The notes under the pieces are model-generated. The model worked only from the letters and a program-made list of their open reading frames with translations. It ran no database searches and was not told the DNA's origin. Shown here piece by piece: positions 36,983 through 45,856 of a stretch of DNA of 64,000 bases. Source of the stretch: Aquimarina spinulae. Lineage in GTDB: Bacteria > Bacteroidota > Bacteroidia > Flavobacteriales > Flavobacteriaceae. How positions within the stretch are numbered: position 1 is the first letter of the stretch; each line of letters starts with the position of its first letter. The translations under genes were made by a program, and so were the position numbers. Location: NCBI RefSeq assembly GCF_943373825.1, contig NZ_CALSBP010000003.1, forward strand, positions 1 through 64,000, given 5' to 3'.

Positions 36983-37777
36983 TTACTTTACATTCATTCT
37001 TTTAATATCAAAGAAGCCTGCAATCGCAAAAACAAGAAAATATCCTAAACTATACCATGATACCGTAGGGAACCACCAAAAGAGACTAAGATCTGAAGTT
37101 TTTTCATCTAATGGGTTCATGCTTATCATAGAATAGGAATACGGAAAATAAATAGACTCGGGTGCTCTTGCAGCGATTAAACCTACAATTACCAATACCA
37201 TACCAACGCCTAAAGGAATAATAAAATTTTTAAATCGAAAACTTAACCAGAATTGAATGGCTAAAATACCCAAAACAGAAACAAAAGAGCGAAATAGTAT
37301 TTTTATATGAAATACATATTCTGGAGAAAATTCTGAAAAATTTAATTGTGGGCGCATGCCACCTAATACATTTCCATTTAGCAAAATTAAACCATAATAC
37401 ATAGCATATGTAGCAAATACAGCAGCAATAATTATGCTTAGTTTACCAAAATAAACACTCCATTTTGGGATTGGTAAAGCAAACAAATGTTTAATAGCCG
37501 TAGCTTTATGTTCAACCTGAATAATTAAACTTGTAATAAGGACAATAAATAAAGGAACCAATGCAGGAAGGCTGTTCACAATTTGCTCATTTGCGAATTT
37601 ATTCCAGGGGTTAACTCCTTCGGCAGGAATCAATTTTTCCCACTTTACCATATATACTATAAAAAATAATAAAGGGATAAGTAGTGCACAAATAGCTGTT
37701 AGCCATAAGGCAAACGTATGTTTCAATTTTAGGGTTTCGTTTCTTAAGCTATTGAAATAGAATGTAGTAGTTGTCAT
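36983..37777 (-). CDS. ABC-2 type transporter permease
   Basis: A 264-residue membrane protein with six or so hydrophobic helices and the ABC-2 pattern of a basic N-terminal cytosolic start (FYFNSLRNETLKLKHTFALWL). Its stop comes last in the ABC operon, five bases after the ATPase gene. It would form the channel of an exporter, the substrate unknown; similar permeases serve lantibiotic-immunity-like and Na+ or peptide efflux systems. Confidence 0.9.
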   Translation of the reverse strand: MTTTTFYFNSLRNETLKLKHTFALWLTAICALLIPLLFFIVYMVKWEKLIPAEGVNPWNKFANEQIVNSLPALVPLFIVLITSLIIQVEHKATAIKHLFALPIPKWSVYFGKLSIIIAAVFATYAMYYGLILLNGNVLGGMRPQLNFSEFSPEYVFHIKILFRSFVSVLGILAIQFWLSFRFKNFIIPLGVGMVLVIVGLIAARAPESIYFPYSYSMISMNPLDEKTSDLSLFWWFPTVSWYSLGYFLVFAIAGFFDIKRMNVK

Positions 37778-37782
37778 TTTTA

Positions 37783-38700
37783 TTAATTTTCGGTGAGATT
37801 AAGAAACAATTCTTCCAGGTTATTTTTAATCGTTACCTGATAAATACCAATGTTATTTTTTTGAAGCGAATCGACCAATACAGGAATTTGGGATTTTTCT
37901 TTTACAGAAACCGAAAGAAGGTGTTCTTCATGTTCTATCTTTTTTATTTCGAACCCCATTTGAATCAGTTGATCATATGTGCGATGCTTATCGTCTGTTT
38001 CAAGTTCGATCCGTAATTGATCTGATTGTGAATCGGTTAAAGCCTTGACAGTATCTTGAAAAAGCATTTTTCCTTCTCTAATAATCCCAACATGAGTACA
38101 TGTTTTTTCAATTTCACTTAATAAATGACTTGAGATAAAAATGGTGATACCATCTTTGTTCAATTTTTTTATTAATTCCCTCATTTCGATAATTCCCTTT
38201 GGGTCCAATCCATTTGTTGGCTCATCTAAGATCAATAACTCTGGTTTTGAAAGTAGTGCTATTGCTAGCCCTAAACGTTGTTTCATTCCTAAAGAAAAGG
38301 TTTTTACTTTTTTATTTTTTACATGTAAAAGGTTGACCGTTTCTAAAACTTCATCTATTCGATCTTTCTTGATGTTTTCCCGATACGTAGAGGCAATACG
38401 TAAATTTTGTTTTGCACTTAAATGGTTGTAAAGAGAAGGGTTTTCTATTAATGCTCCAATTTTTGATAGTGTATCAATTCTATGGTTTGCGAAAGGTTTT
38501 TCAAAAACCCTAATATTTCCCGAATTTTTATTGAGTAAACCTAAGAGAAGTCTTATGGTAGTTGTTTTTCCTGAACCGTTTGGACCTAAAAAACCATATA
38601 TACTTCCTTTAGGGACTTCTAAGTCTAAACTATCGATATCTTTTTTAGATTTCGAATATGAGAAGTTAAGCTTTTCTGTTTGGACTATTAATTGGCTCAT
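37783..38700 (-). CDS. ABC transporter ATP-binding protein
   Basis: A 305-residue ATPase. Walker A GPNGSGKTT (about 39), Q-loop region, signature FSLGMKQRLGLA, Walker B ELLILDEPTNGLDPKG and the H-loop in IFISSHLLSEIE are all present. The C-terminal 90 residues match the usual tail of ABC-2 (CcmA/NatA/BcrA-like) ATPases. Partner of the permease that follows. Confidence 0.95.
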   Translation of the reverse strand: MSQLIVQTEKLNFSYSKSKKDIDSLDLEVPKGSIYGFLGPNGSGKTTTIRLLLGLLNKNSGNIRVFEKPFANHRIDTLSKIGALIENPSLYNHLSAKQNLRIASTYRENIKKDRIDEVLETVNLLHVKNKKVKTFSLGMKQRLGLAIALLSKPELLILDEPTNGLDPKGIIEMRELIKKLNKDGITIFISSHLLSEIEKTCTHVGIIREGKMLFQDTVKALTDSQSDQLRIELETDDKHRTYDQLIQMGFEIKKIEHEEHLLSVSVKEKSQIPVLVDSLQKNNIGIYQVTIKNNLEELFLNLTEN

Positions 38701-38824
38701 TATCTATACATTTCCCAGAAGACGAATCAATCGATAAGTTGTTACACTTGTTACAATCTCTTCAAGGAAATGTATAGTCTTATAAGTAGTATCAATTCAT
38801 TCTTTTGATTTTCTTGTAGCAATC

Positions 38825-39090
38825 TTAATAAACAAAATTATTTTTTGTTTTTTTAGTTGCTTTTTGGATAACCTGATAAAGTTTGATTGCTTGGCTGTAA
38901 TTTTTATTTTTTTCATATAGCCAACCTAAAAAAACATACTTAGAAAATGACTTGGTTTCATTTTTAAGTATTCCAGATAATCAATTTCTACATTTTTCAA
39001 TTCGCTTTTAGTGAAATACAAATTTGCTCTTTCCCAAAATAATTCAGTTGTTTTATTTTGATACCTTCAGACCATTTACCTTTTGAATGT
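38825..39090 (-). pseudogene. Frameshifted TPR-like gene remnant
   Basis: Between the TerC stop and the ABC ATPase start, the minus strand codes in two overlapping frames for a continuous protein-like sequence: YQNKTTELFWERANLYFTK, then ELKNVEIDYLEYLK in one frame, then NETKSFSKYVFLGWLYEKN and KNYSQAIKLYQVIQKATKKT in the next, ending at a stop at 38825. The frame changes at a run of five A. The upstream KGKWSEG part needs another shift. LGWLYEKNKNYSQAIKLYQ looks like a tetratricopeptide repeat. The N-terminal part is missing. It is a broken gene; no start codon of its own remains in frame. Confidence 0.6.
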
Positions 39091-39111
39091 TTATACTATT
39101 ACAGATTATAT

Positions 39112-39918
39112 TTATACTTTTTGTTTAGCTGTTTTTTGCTTTTTTCGTAGTTTAAAGTTTAGAAACTCTATTAATAGTGAGAACGCAATGGTAAAATAGA
39201 GGTATCCTTTTGGTATGGTACCAACTTCGCTTTCGAATATCTGAAGATGTGCTAAATGTGCAGCTTCTGCGATAAGCATAAATCCAATAAGGATTAAGAA
39301 TGAAAGTCCAAGTATCTGAATTGAAGGGTGTTTGTTTACAAAACGTCCTACAGGAGTTGCAAACAGCATCATAATTAATACAGATACTACTACGGCAATA
39401 ATCATTATTATTAAAGCATCATTAGGATTATCACTTAATCCGTTTGTCATTCCTACTGCTGTAAGGATAGAATCAAAAGAAAAGACAACATTAATTAAGG
39501 TGATTTGTACAATTGCATTAGAAAGAGAAGAAGAACTTTTAGCTTCAATTTCTTTTTCTTCTTCACCTTTCTCATCGACCTTTTCATGAATTTCATGAAC
39601 ACTCTTATATAGTAGGAAAATTCCACCGGCAAATAGGATTAAAGCCTGACCACTAATACCAGCTTCTATCCAGGGAAGATTGATATGCCAAAAAGGAGCT
39701 TCCATGGCAACTAATAGTGATATACCAAATAATAGAACGACACGCATAACCATGGCTAATAGTAATCCAATATTAGTTGCCTTTTTTTGTTGTTGATCTG
39801 GTAATTTGTTAGAAGCCAGTGAAATAAAGATGATATTGTCAATACCAAGAACAATTTCTAAAAATGTAAGTGTTAATAGGGCGACCCAAGCATCTGCAGA
39901 TGTGAAAATTTCGAACAT
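39112..39918 (-). CDS. TerC-family integral membrane protein
   Basis: A 268-residue membrane protein with seven or eight helices. TerC signatures are LTFLEIVLGIDNIIFISL (start, with acidic residues in a helix) and NVVFSFDSILTAVGM (second half). A charged loop KSVHEIHEKVDEKGEEEKEIEAK lies between the two halves. TerC proteins act in manganese export or tellurite resistance and in co-translational metal loading of exported proteins. The lipoprotein gene upstream overlaps it by one base (TAATG). Confidence 0.93.
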   Translation of the reverse strand: MFEIFTSADAWVALLTLTFLEIVLGIDNIIFISLASNKLPDQQQKKATNIGLLLAMVMRVVLLFGISLLVAMEAPFWHINLPWIEAGISGQALILFAGGIFLLYKSVHEIHEKVDEKGEEEKEIEAKSSSSLSNAIVQITLINVVFSFDSILTAVGMTNGLSDNPNDALIIMIIAVVVSVLIMMLFATPVGRFVNKHPSIQILGLSFLILIGFMLIAEAAHLAHLQIFESEVGTIPKGYLYFTIAFSLLIEFLNFKLRKKQKTAKQKV

Positions 39919-40292
39919 TATTTTATTTTTTTTGCGGTTCCACGTTGTTTATTAGTTGCATCTACTAATCCGTATTCAAAAGTGTAGATGTTTTTATCGG
40001 TTGTTAAGATTTTCATATGTATAGCTTTTTTCTCTGCCATATTTTTGGGAGACAATTTTTGTACAATATATTCACAGTCATTAATCCATCGAATACTGGC
40101 TGTGTCAGCCTTACCTCTGAAATAATCAATTTCTATAGTATCATTTCGAATAAAAGTGGTTGTAACCAATTCACCATCCAGAAAAGTTTCAAATTCAAAA
40201 GTCCCTGTATGAAAATCTGTACAGTTGCGTTCTTGTTGGTAACAACTACTCATAAGTAGCGTAGAGAAAAATAGTAAAGCAAATCGCTTCAT
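39918..40292 (-). CDS. Small lipoprotein of unknown function
   Basis: A 124-residue protein with a lipoprotein signal (LLFFSTLLMSSCYQQ, Cys near 17). The mature part has EFETFLDGELVTTTFIRNDTIEIDYFRGKADTASIRWINDCEYIV, a beta-rich pattern conserved in Flavobacteriaceae. As I recall, some database entries of this type are named DNA topoisomerase IV; nothing in this sequence supports that name, since it is a short lipoprotein. Translationally coupled to the TerC gene. Confidence 0.85.
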   Translation of the reverse strand: MKRFALLFFSTLLMSSCYQQERNCTDFHTGTFEFETFLDGELVTTTFIRNDTIEIDYFRGKADTASIRWINDCEYIVQKLSPKNMAEKKAIHMKILTTDKNIYTFEYGLVDATNKQRGTAKKIK

Positions 40293-40361
40293 AATTGTTA
40301 TAAATGAAAAACGAAAATAATTCTATTTCCAGAAAGTTAATAGAAAGGAAGAAAAAAGTTG

Positions 40362-40841
40362 TTAAGATTTTTTCATGTGATATGAACTAAAGGTACCATC
40401 GGTATAAAAAATAACAATTCTATCTATTTCATTTTCTGTAGAAATTACTCGAGAAATTTTTTCTAGAGGAGGAGTATTAGGATCAGTTATTTTTTCTTCT
40501 GGGGATGACTGTGAAAATAAATCTTGTTTAGAAACTGTAATTGAAGGAGGTGTAGATTGAGAAATAGTAGAGGTGTCTGGCAAAGGATTTTTTTTCTCAA
40601 TAGAAACATTCTCAGATTTAGGAAATGTTCCTTTTCCATATAACAACCATTGTAAATCTACATCAGTATATGCATCAACAATCTTCATTACAAAATCAAG
40701 ACTAGGTTTGTTACGTCCGCTAAGAATATGAGAAATAGAAGAACGACCTACACCCATGTAATCTGCAAAAGATGAGGCAGATACAGCATGATAATCCATT
40801 ATTTTTTGGATTCTTTTACCAAAATCTTTATTGTTTACCAT
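40362..40841 (-). CDS. XRE-family helix-turn-helix regulator
   Basis: A 159-residue regulator. The HTH occupies about residues 10-65 (VSASSFADYMGVGRSSISHILSGRNKPSLDFVMKIVDAY). A Ser/Pro-rich linker (about 75-130) follows, and the end is IDRIVIFYTDGTFSSYHMKKS, a short beta motif that may serve for oligomerisation. Its own start codon overlaps one copy (40833-40848) of a 16-bp palindrome that occurs seven times between it and the divergent peptidase gene. The likely -7 element TACCTTTG (minus strand, 40880-40873) lies within the second copy. Direct autoregulation is therefore very likely. Confidence 0.9.
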   Translation of the reverse strand: MVNNKDFGKRIQKIMDYHAVSASSFADYMGVGRSSISHILSGRNKPSLDFVMKIVDAYTDVDLQWLLYGKGTFPKSENVSIEKKNPLPDTSTISQSTPPSITVSKQDLFSQSSPEEKITDPNTPPLEKISRVISTENEIDRIVIFYTDGTFSSYHMKKS

Positions 40842-40921
40842 TGTAAACTAGTTTAAGAGTAAATATTGGTTACAAAGGTAAACAAATTTGTTGAAAAGAC
40901 TAGTTTACAATTGTAAACTAG
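40833..40921. promoter_or_regulatory. Operator cluster A: three GTTTAC-N4-GTAAAC palindromes at 35-bp spacing
   Basis: Sites: GTTTAC-CATT-GTAAAC (40833-40848), GGTTAC-AAAG-GTAAAC (40868-40883) and GTTTAC-AATT-GTAAAC (40903-40918, extended by CTA/TAG to a 22-bp perfect palindrome, 40900-40921). Their centres are 35 bases apart. The first covers the XRE start codon and the second covers its probable -7 element. The pattern is that of an operator array for the adjacent HTH protein. Confidence 0.75.
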
Positions 40922-41059
40922 CAATAAGGAGTGTTAAATCATTCATTTACTTAATTATCTTTAATTATCTGATTATTAAGATTATGCATAATATATATTA
41001 TTGTTATTATTTTTTCTGTTAATAACTAGAATACATTTGGAAACATAACAAGCATAACT

Positions 41060-41158
41060 GTTTAACGATGTAAACAAATAGATCTATTTTAAGTGTTTAC
41101 AAATGTAAATAGATTATTGTTACACTTGTAAACAGTACTCTAGTTTACAAGTGTAAAT
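41060..41158. promoter_or_regulatory. Operator cluster B: four more palindromes upstream of the M14 peptidase
   Basis: Sites: GTTTAA-CGAT-GTAAAC (41060-41075), GTTTAC-AAAT-GTAAAT (41095-41110), TGTTAC-ACTT-GTAAAC (41118-41133) and GTTTAC-AAGT-GTAAAT (41143-41158). Centre spacings are 35, 23 and 25 bases. The last lies just upstream of a possible promoter for the peptidase gene (TTTG 41169-41172, TAATTTCG 41197-41204, a weak match). Same motif as cluster A, with small deviations. Confidence 0.7.
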
Positions 41159-41224
41159 ATTAATCTGATTTGTTATGAATCTTCGGTAAACTATAGTAAT
41201 TTCGTAACCTTCTAAAACAAATTA

Positions 41225-42382
41225 ATGGATACGCATACATTACAGAACTGGTTCGATACCTATAAAGAAGTTTCTTTATTTGGGCGTTATATTACTCTGG
41301 ATTATATTTCTCCTTTATTAGATCTTTTATCTTTAAAAACCGAAATTGAACAGATAGGGTTTTCTGAGAATAATGCATCTATACATCTTATTAAATTAGG
41401 TAGTGGATCTAAAAAACTTTTGTTTTGGTCGCAGATGCATGGTAATGAAAGTACAACTACAAAGGCTGTATTTGATCTCTTAAACTTCGTTACAGACGTT
41501 TCAAATGATTTGGCAAAAACTATTTTAGAAGAGTGTACAATATATATAATACCTATTTTAAGTCCCGATGGAGCAAAGGCATATACCAGGCTTAATTTTA
41601 ACCAGGTAGATCTTAATAGAGATGCACAGCAAAAAACACAAAAGGAGAGTATAGTATTTAGTAAACTAGTCGAGCGTATTCGACCGGATTTTGCGTTTAA
41701 TCTTCATGGGCAACGTACTATTTTTAGTGCAGGAGAAACTAAGTATCCTGCCACTGTGTCTTTTTTATCTCCTGCAAGTGATTTGGAACGATCAATAACT
41801 CCAAGTCGTAAAATAGCTATGGAAATCATTGCTAAGATGAATATGGTGCTCCAACACTTTATTCCGAATCAAGTAGGGCGATATGATGATGGATTTAATT
41901 TAAATTGTGTAGGGGATACTTTAGCGAGTATGGGAATACCTACTATATTGTTTGAAGCTGGGCACTACTCTAATGATTATGATCGTGAAATAACCAGAGA
42001 ATACATATTTTATTCTCTTTTAACTTCGATAGAATATATAACGACTACTCAAATCACAGGAGATAGATATAAAGATTATTTTTCAATACCAGAAAATGGA
42101 AAATGTTTCTATGATGTCATTATAAGAGATGTCATGTTAAAGGGTGAAAATGTAGATATAGCCGTTCAATACAGCGAAGAATTAGTCAAAAAGAGTGTGA
42201 AATTTATACCAAAAATTGTTAAAATTGGCGATCTTCAAAAATTTTACGGTCATAGAGAGATTATTGGCAAAAAAAGGACAATATATAACGAAAACGTTAC
42301 AGTAGAGATAGTTCCAGAGGCTATGCTGTTAAAATTTCACCTAAACTCTGAATTATTCTTAATAGAATCAACAAAAAGTTAA
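41225..42382 (+). CDS. M14-family zinc carboxypeptidase-like protein
   Basis: A 385-residue cytosolic protein without signal peptide. MHGNEST carries the HxxE zinc-binding pair (about residues 78-82), the third His is probably in NLHGQRT (about 161), and an FEAGHY motif (about 240) holds the likely catalytic Glu. SPDGAKAYTRLNFNQVDLNRD matches the arginine-binding stretch of M14 enzymes. The C-terminal 100 residues form an extra beta domain. The seven-operator region lies before it, so it is probably controlled by the divergent XRE protein. It could cut a peptide or amide of cell-wall or signalling origin; the substrate is unknown. Confidence 0.85.
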   Translation: MDTHTLQNWFDTYKEVSLFGRYITLDYISPLLDLLSLKTEIEQIGFSENNASIHLIKLGSGSKKLLFWSQMHGNESTTTKAVFDLLNFVTDVSNDLAKTILEECTIYIIPILSPDGAKAYTRLNFNQVDLNRDAQQKTQKESIVFSKLVERIRPDFAFNLHGQRTIFSAGETKYPATVSFLSPASDLERSITPSRKIAMEIIAKMNMVLQHFIPNQVGRYDDGFNLNCVGDTLASMGIPTILFEAGHYSNDYDREITREYIFYSLLTSIEYITTTQITGDRYKDYFSIPENGKCFYDVIIRDVMLKGENVDIAVQYSEELVKKSVKFIPKIVKIGDLQKFYGHREIIGKKRTIYNENVTVEIVPEAMLLKFHLNSELFLIESTKS

Positions 42383-42458
42383 AATAAAATGTATGGAAAC
42401 TGTATTTTTCTGCTAAATTTGCAATGTAAATAATCGGGAAAAATAATAAAAAAACAAT

Positions 42459-42938
42459 ATGGCAAAGTTTAAATTAGACGAAGTTGACCACCAAATTCTA
42501 GACATGTTGATCGAGAATACTCGTACACCATTTACAGATATCGCAAAAAAATTGTTGATTTCTGCGGGTACAGTACATGTGCGAGTTAAAAAAATGGAAG
42601 AAGCAGGTATTATTGAAGGATCTTCTTTAACATTAGACTATAAGAAATTGGGATATTCATTTATAGCATATGTAGGAATTTATCTTCAGAATACTTCGCA
42701 AACCAAATTCGTCTTAGAAAGGATTAATGAAATACCATTTGTAACGGTTGCTCATATTACAACAGGAAAGTTTAATATTTTCTGTAAAGTAAGAGCTAAA
42801 GACACGAATCATGCTAAGGAGATTATTTTTAAACTAGATGATATTGATGGCGTATATCGTACCGAAACTATGATTTCATTAGAAGAGAGTATTAATGATA
42901 AGAAACGATTAATGCACTCTATTTTTCAGGATTTATAA
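42459..42938 (+). CDS. Lrp/AsnC-family transcriptional regulator
   Basis: A 159-residue Lrp-type protein: HTH near 15-50 (DHQILDMLIENTRTPFTDIAKKLLISAGTVHVRVKKMEEAGII) and the RAM ligand-binding domain after it (YVGIYLQNTSQTKFVLERI...GKFNIFCKVRAKD). TAAATTTG (42414-42421) is an exact -7 element 38 bases before the ATG. It ends in a strong terminator, so it is a single-gene unit. Lrp proteins bind amino acids; the effector is unknown here. Confidence 0.95.
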   Translation: MAKFKLDEVDHQILDMLIENTRTPFTDIAKKLLISAGTVHVRVKKMEEAGIIEGSSLTLDYKKLGYSFIAYVGIYLQNTSQTKFVLERINEIPFVTVAHITTGKFNIFCKVRAKDTNHAKEIIFKLDDIDGVYRTETMISLEESINDKKRLMHSIFQDL

Positions 42939-42962
42939 AGGGAATAACTAAACAAATATAGA

Positions 42963-42996
42963 ATAAGCCCTTTAAGAAAAACTTAAAGGGCTTATT
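42963..42996. terminator. Terminator hairpin after the Lrp gene
   Basis: Arms AATAAGCCCTTTAAG (from 42963) and CTTAAAGGGCTTATT (to 42996) form a long near-perfect hairpin around AAAAA. T content after it is moderate. Confidence 0.8.
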
Positions 42997-43104
42997 AGTT
43001 AAAAACCTTTTGTAATTACATATGGCGAGATGTGTTAAATAAATTTTCTCTGCTGTATTATTAAAAAGAATACATATTAACCATAAACAAGTACCACCAC
43101 ACCA

Positions 43105-45690
43105 ATGGCTAGAAAACCAAAAATTGAACGTTTTAATGAAAACGTTCTTGCTAAGTACCAGATATACAATAGTATATTTATAACATTACCTTTTGATACT
43201 ATAAGTAACACAGGGGTGTTATTACCACTTTTTAAAGAAGTGTGCGAGAAAGGCTATGATCAGCACAAGAACCCTACAGAAATTGTAGAAGACTTTTTTT
43301 TATTATACCAGGATAATCCTGAGTCAAAAGAAAAGCATGATTTGTTATTTAGGTTTATTCAGTATATCGAACGTCAAGTTGTATTGTTTGATGCAATAGA
43401 AGATGCTGCCTTTCCTGTAGTAAATAATATGGATGGTCGAGGGACTTTAAGAAGTATCAAAGAAGAAGCCCAAGCAAAAGGTAAATTAGAAGAGTTAAAA
43501 GATTATCTAAGGAGATTTAAAATTCGTCCAACCTTAACAGCTCATCCTACACAATTTTACCCAGGAACAGTACTCGGGATTATTCATGATTTAGACGATG
43601 CAATTCGTAATAATGATTCTCCTAGAATAAAAAAACTACTAGCTCAACTAGGTAAAACTGCTTTTTTTAAGAAAGAAAAACCAACACCTTATGATGAAGC
43701 AGTAAGCTTGATCTGGTATTTAGAAAATGTATTTTATCATTCTGCAGGAACCATATATAATTATATCCAGCAAAATATATTTGAAGGAGAAGATCTCGAA
43801 AATGATTTAATTAATTTAGGATTCTGGCCCGGAGGAGATAGAGACGGAAACCCATTTGTAACGACAGAGATTACTTTAAAAGTAGCAAAACGATTACGAA
43901 AAACAATTTTGATTAATTATTATCGTGATATTCGAGTATTAAAACGAAGAATTACTTTTGGTAACCTTCAGGATAAAATAGCGGTCTTAGAAAATGCATT
44001 GTATGATAACTTTTATTATGCAAAAACCGCAGAACCATTATCTATAGAAACATTAATGAATGGATTGCTCGAGATTAGAGAAGAATTAATAAAAGAGCAC
44101 CAATCTTTATTTCTAGAAGACCTGCAAGATCTAATTAATAAGGTGAAAATTTTTGGTTTTCATTTCGGCACACTTGATGTTCGACAAGATTCAAGAGTTC
44201 ATCACAAAGTGCTTACAGAAGTTGTACAGAAGACGAATAAATTGGGGTTAGATATTTTTCCTAAACAATATGAATCTCTTTCTGAAAAAGAACAGGTTAG
44301 TGTGCTTTCTTCTATTAAAGGAAAATTAGATCCTTCTGTTTTTGATGATGATATAACAAGAGCAACAATAGAATCTATTTATGCAATAAAAACGATACAG
44401 CAAAATAATGGAGAACGAGCAGCTAATCGTTATATTATTAGTAATAATGGAAGCGAACTTAATATAGTAGAGACATTTGCATTAATAAGGCTTTGTGGTT
44501 GGGAATTTCCTACGCTAGATGTAATTCCTCTTTTTGAAACAGTGCCAGATTTACAGGTTTCAGACCAGGTAATGGAGTCTTTATATAATAATCCAGAATA
44601 TATGGGGCATCTAAAACGCCGCGGAATGAAACAAACTATTATGCTTGGTTTTTCTGATGGAACCAAGGATGGAGGATACCTTATGGCGAATTGGGGAATC
44701 TTTAAAGCCAAAGAAGCATTAACCGAAGTTTCTAGAAAATACAATGTAAAAGTTATATTCTTTGATGGTAGAGGAGGACCACCTGCAAGAGGAGGAGGAA
44801 ATACAAATCAATTTTATGCATCTCTTGGGCCAACAATCGAAGATGAGGAAATTCAATTAACTGTTCAGGGGCAGACGATTAGTTCTAATTTTGGGACACT
44901 GGATTCTTGTCAGTATAATTTAGAACAATTATTAGGAGCCGGAGTAGAAAATGAATTAACAAGTAACGAGGGTAATCTTTTCTCTGTAGAGAATAAGCAG
45001 ACTATGCAAAAGCTTGCTGATATAAGTTATCAAACTTATGTTGATTTTAAAAATCACCCTAAATTTCTTCCGTACCTGGAGCATATGAGTACATTAAAGT
45101 ACTACGGGAAAGCAAATATTGGTAGCCGACCTTCTAAAAGAAGTAAAAGCGCAACTTTAGATTTTGGTGATTTAAGAGCAATACCTTTTGTAGGAAGTTG
45201 GAGCCAGTTAAAACAAAATGTCCCTGGCTTTTATGGAGTAGGAACAGCTCTAAAAGTATTTGAAGAAAAAGGAGAATTTGATAAAGTAATGTCTCTGTAT
45301 AAAGGTTCACCATTTTTTAGAACGTTGATCGGTAATAGTATGATGAGTCTTACGAAGTCCTTTTTTGAATTAACTTCTTATATGAAAGAAGATGAGGAGT
45401 ATGGTGCATTTTGGGATATCATTCATGACGAATACTTGTTAACCAAACGATTGTTATTTAAGTTAACGGGATACTCAGAGTTAATGCAAAACGAACCTGC
45501 AGGAAAAGCATCTATCGATATTAGAGAAAATATCGTATTGCCCTTGCTCACGATACAGCAATATGCATTGAAGAAAATTCAGGATTTAAATAAAAATAAA
45601 GATGTAAACCCTGAAGATATTGCAATTTATGAGAAAATGGTCACTCGTTCTTTGTTTGGGAATATTAATGCGAGCCGTAATTCGGCATAA
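43105..45690 (+). CDS. ppc: Phosphoenolpyruvate carboxylase
   Basis: An 861-residue PEPC. The catalytic His motif is LTAHPTQF (about 152), and the PEP/bicarbonate sites appear as GGDRDGNPFVT, MLGFSDGTKDGGYLMANW and FDGRGGPPARGGGNTN. The C-terminal arginine region is RSLFGNINASRNSA, ending in the family-typical way (usual NTG-COOH is replaced by SRNSA). It makes oxaloacetate from PEP and bicarbonate to refill the TCA cycle. Length is typical of the Bacteroidota form. Monocistronic, with a hairpin after the stop. Confidence 0.97.
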   Translation: MARKPKIERFNENVLAKYQIYNSIFITLPFDTISNTGVLLPLFKEVCEKGYDQHKNPTEIVEDFFLLYQDNPESKEKHDLLFRFIQYIERQVVLFDAIEDAAFPVVNNMDGRGTLRSIKEEAQAKGKLEELKDYLRRFKIRPTLTAHPTQFYPGTVLGIIHDLDDAIRNNDSPRIKKLLAQLGKTAFFKKEKPTPYDEAVSLIWYLENVFYHSAGTIYNYIQQNIFEGEDLENDLINLGFWPGGDRDGNPFVTTEITLKVAKRLRKTILINYYRDIRVLKRRITFGNLQDKIAVLENALYDNFYYAKTAEPLSIETLMNGLLEIREELIKEHQSLFLEDLQDLINKVKIFGFHFGTLDVRQDSRVHHKVLTEVVQKTNKLGLDIFPKQYESLSEKEQVSVLSSIKGKLDPSVFDDDITRATIESIYAIKTIQQNNGERAANRYIISNNGSELNIVETFALIRLCGWEFPTLDVIPLFETVPDLQVSDQVMESLYNNPEYMGHLKRRGMKQTIMLGFSDGTKDGGYLMANWGIFKAKEALTEVSRKYNVKVIFFDGRGGPPARGGGNTNQFYASLGPTIEDEEIQLTVQGQTISSNFGTLDSCQYNLEQLLGAGVENELTSNEGNLFSVENKQTMQKLADISYQTYVDFKNHPKFLPYLEHMSTLKYYGKANIGSRPSKRSKSATLDFGDLRAIPFVGSWSQLKQNVPGFYGVGTALKVFEEKGEFDKVMSLYKGSPFFRTLIGNSMMSLTKSFFELTSYMKEDEEYGAFWDIIHDEYLLTKRLLFKLTGYSELMQNEPAGKASIDIRENIVLPLLTIQQYALKKIQDLNKNKDVNPEDIAIYEKMVTRSLFGNINASRNSA

Positions 45691-45724
45691 TTTTTTAATA
45701 AAGTACTGTTAACGATATTATATT

Positions 45725-45760
45725 ATGAAGCTGGAATGATTAAATTTCAGCTTCATTTTT
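45725..45760 (+). terminator. Terminator after ppc
   Basis: Arms ATGAAGCTG (45725-45733) and CAGCTTCAT (45748-45756) with a short inner extension, followed by a T tract, 35 bases after the stop. Confidence 0.75.
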
Positions 45761-45856
45761 TAACTCATATTATACTTCATGACAAAGTTTTATAATGTAA
45801 TGTGAGTTTACATACTATTACAAATAAATTGGAATTTAATCTATATATAATACACT

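Noticed and set aside
39918..40292. Reading the small lipoprotein as a topoisomerase IV subunit
   Set aside because: It has a lipoprotein signal and 124 residues with no topoisomerase motifs; the real parE and parC lie at 11479-16030.
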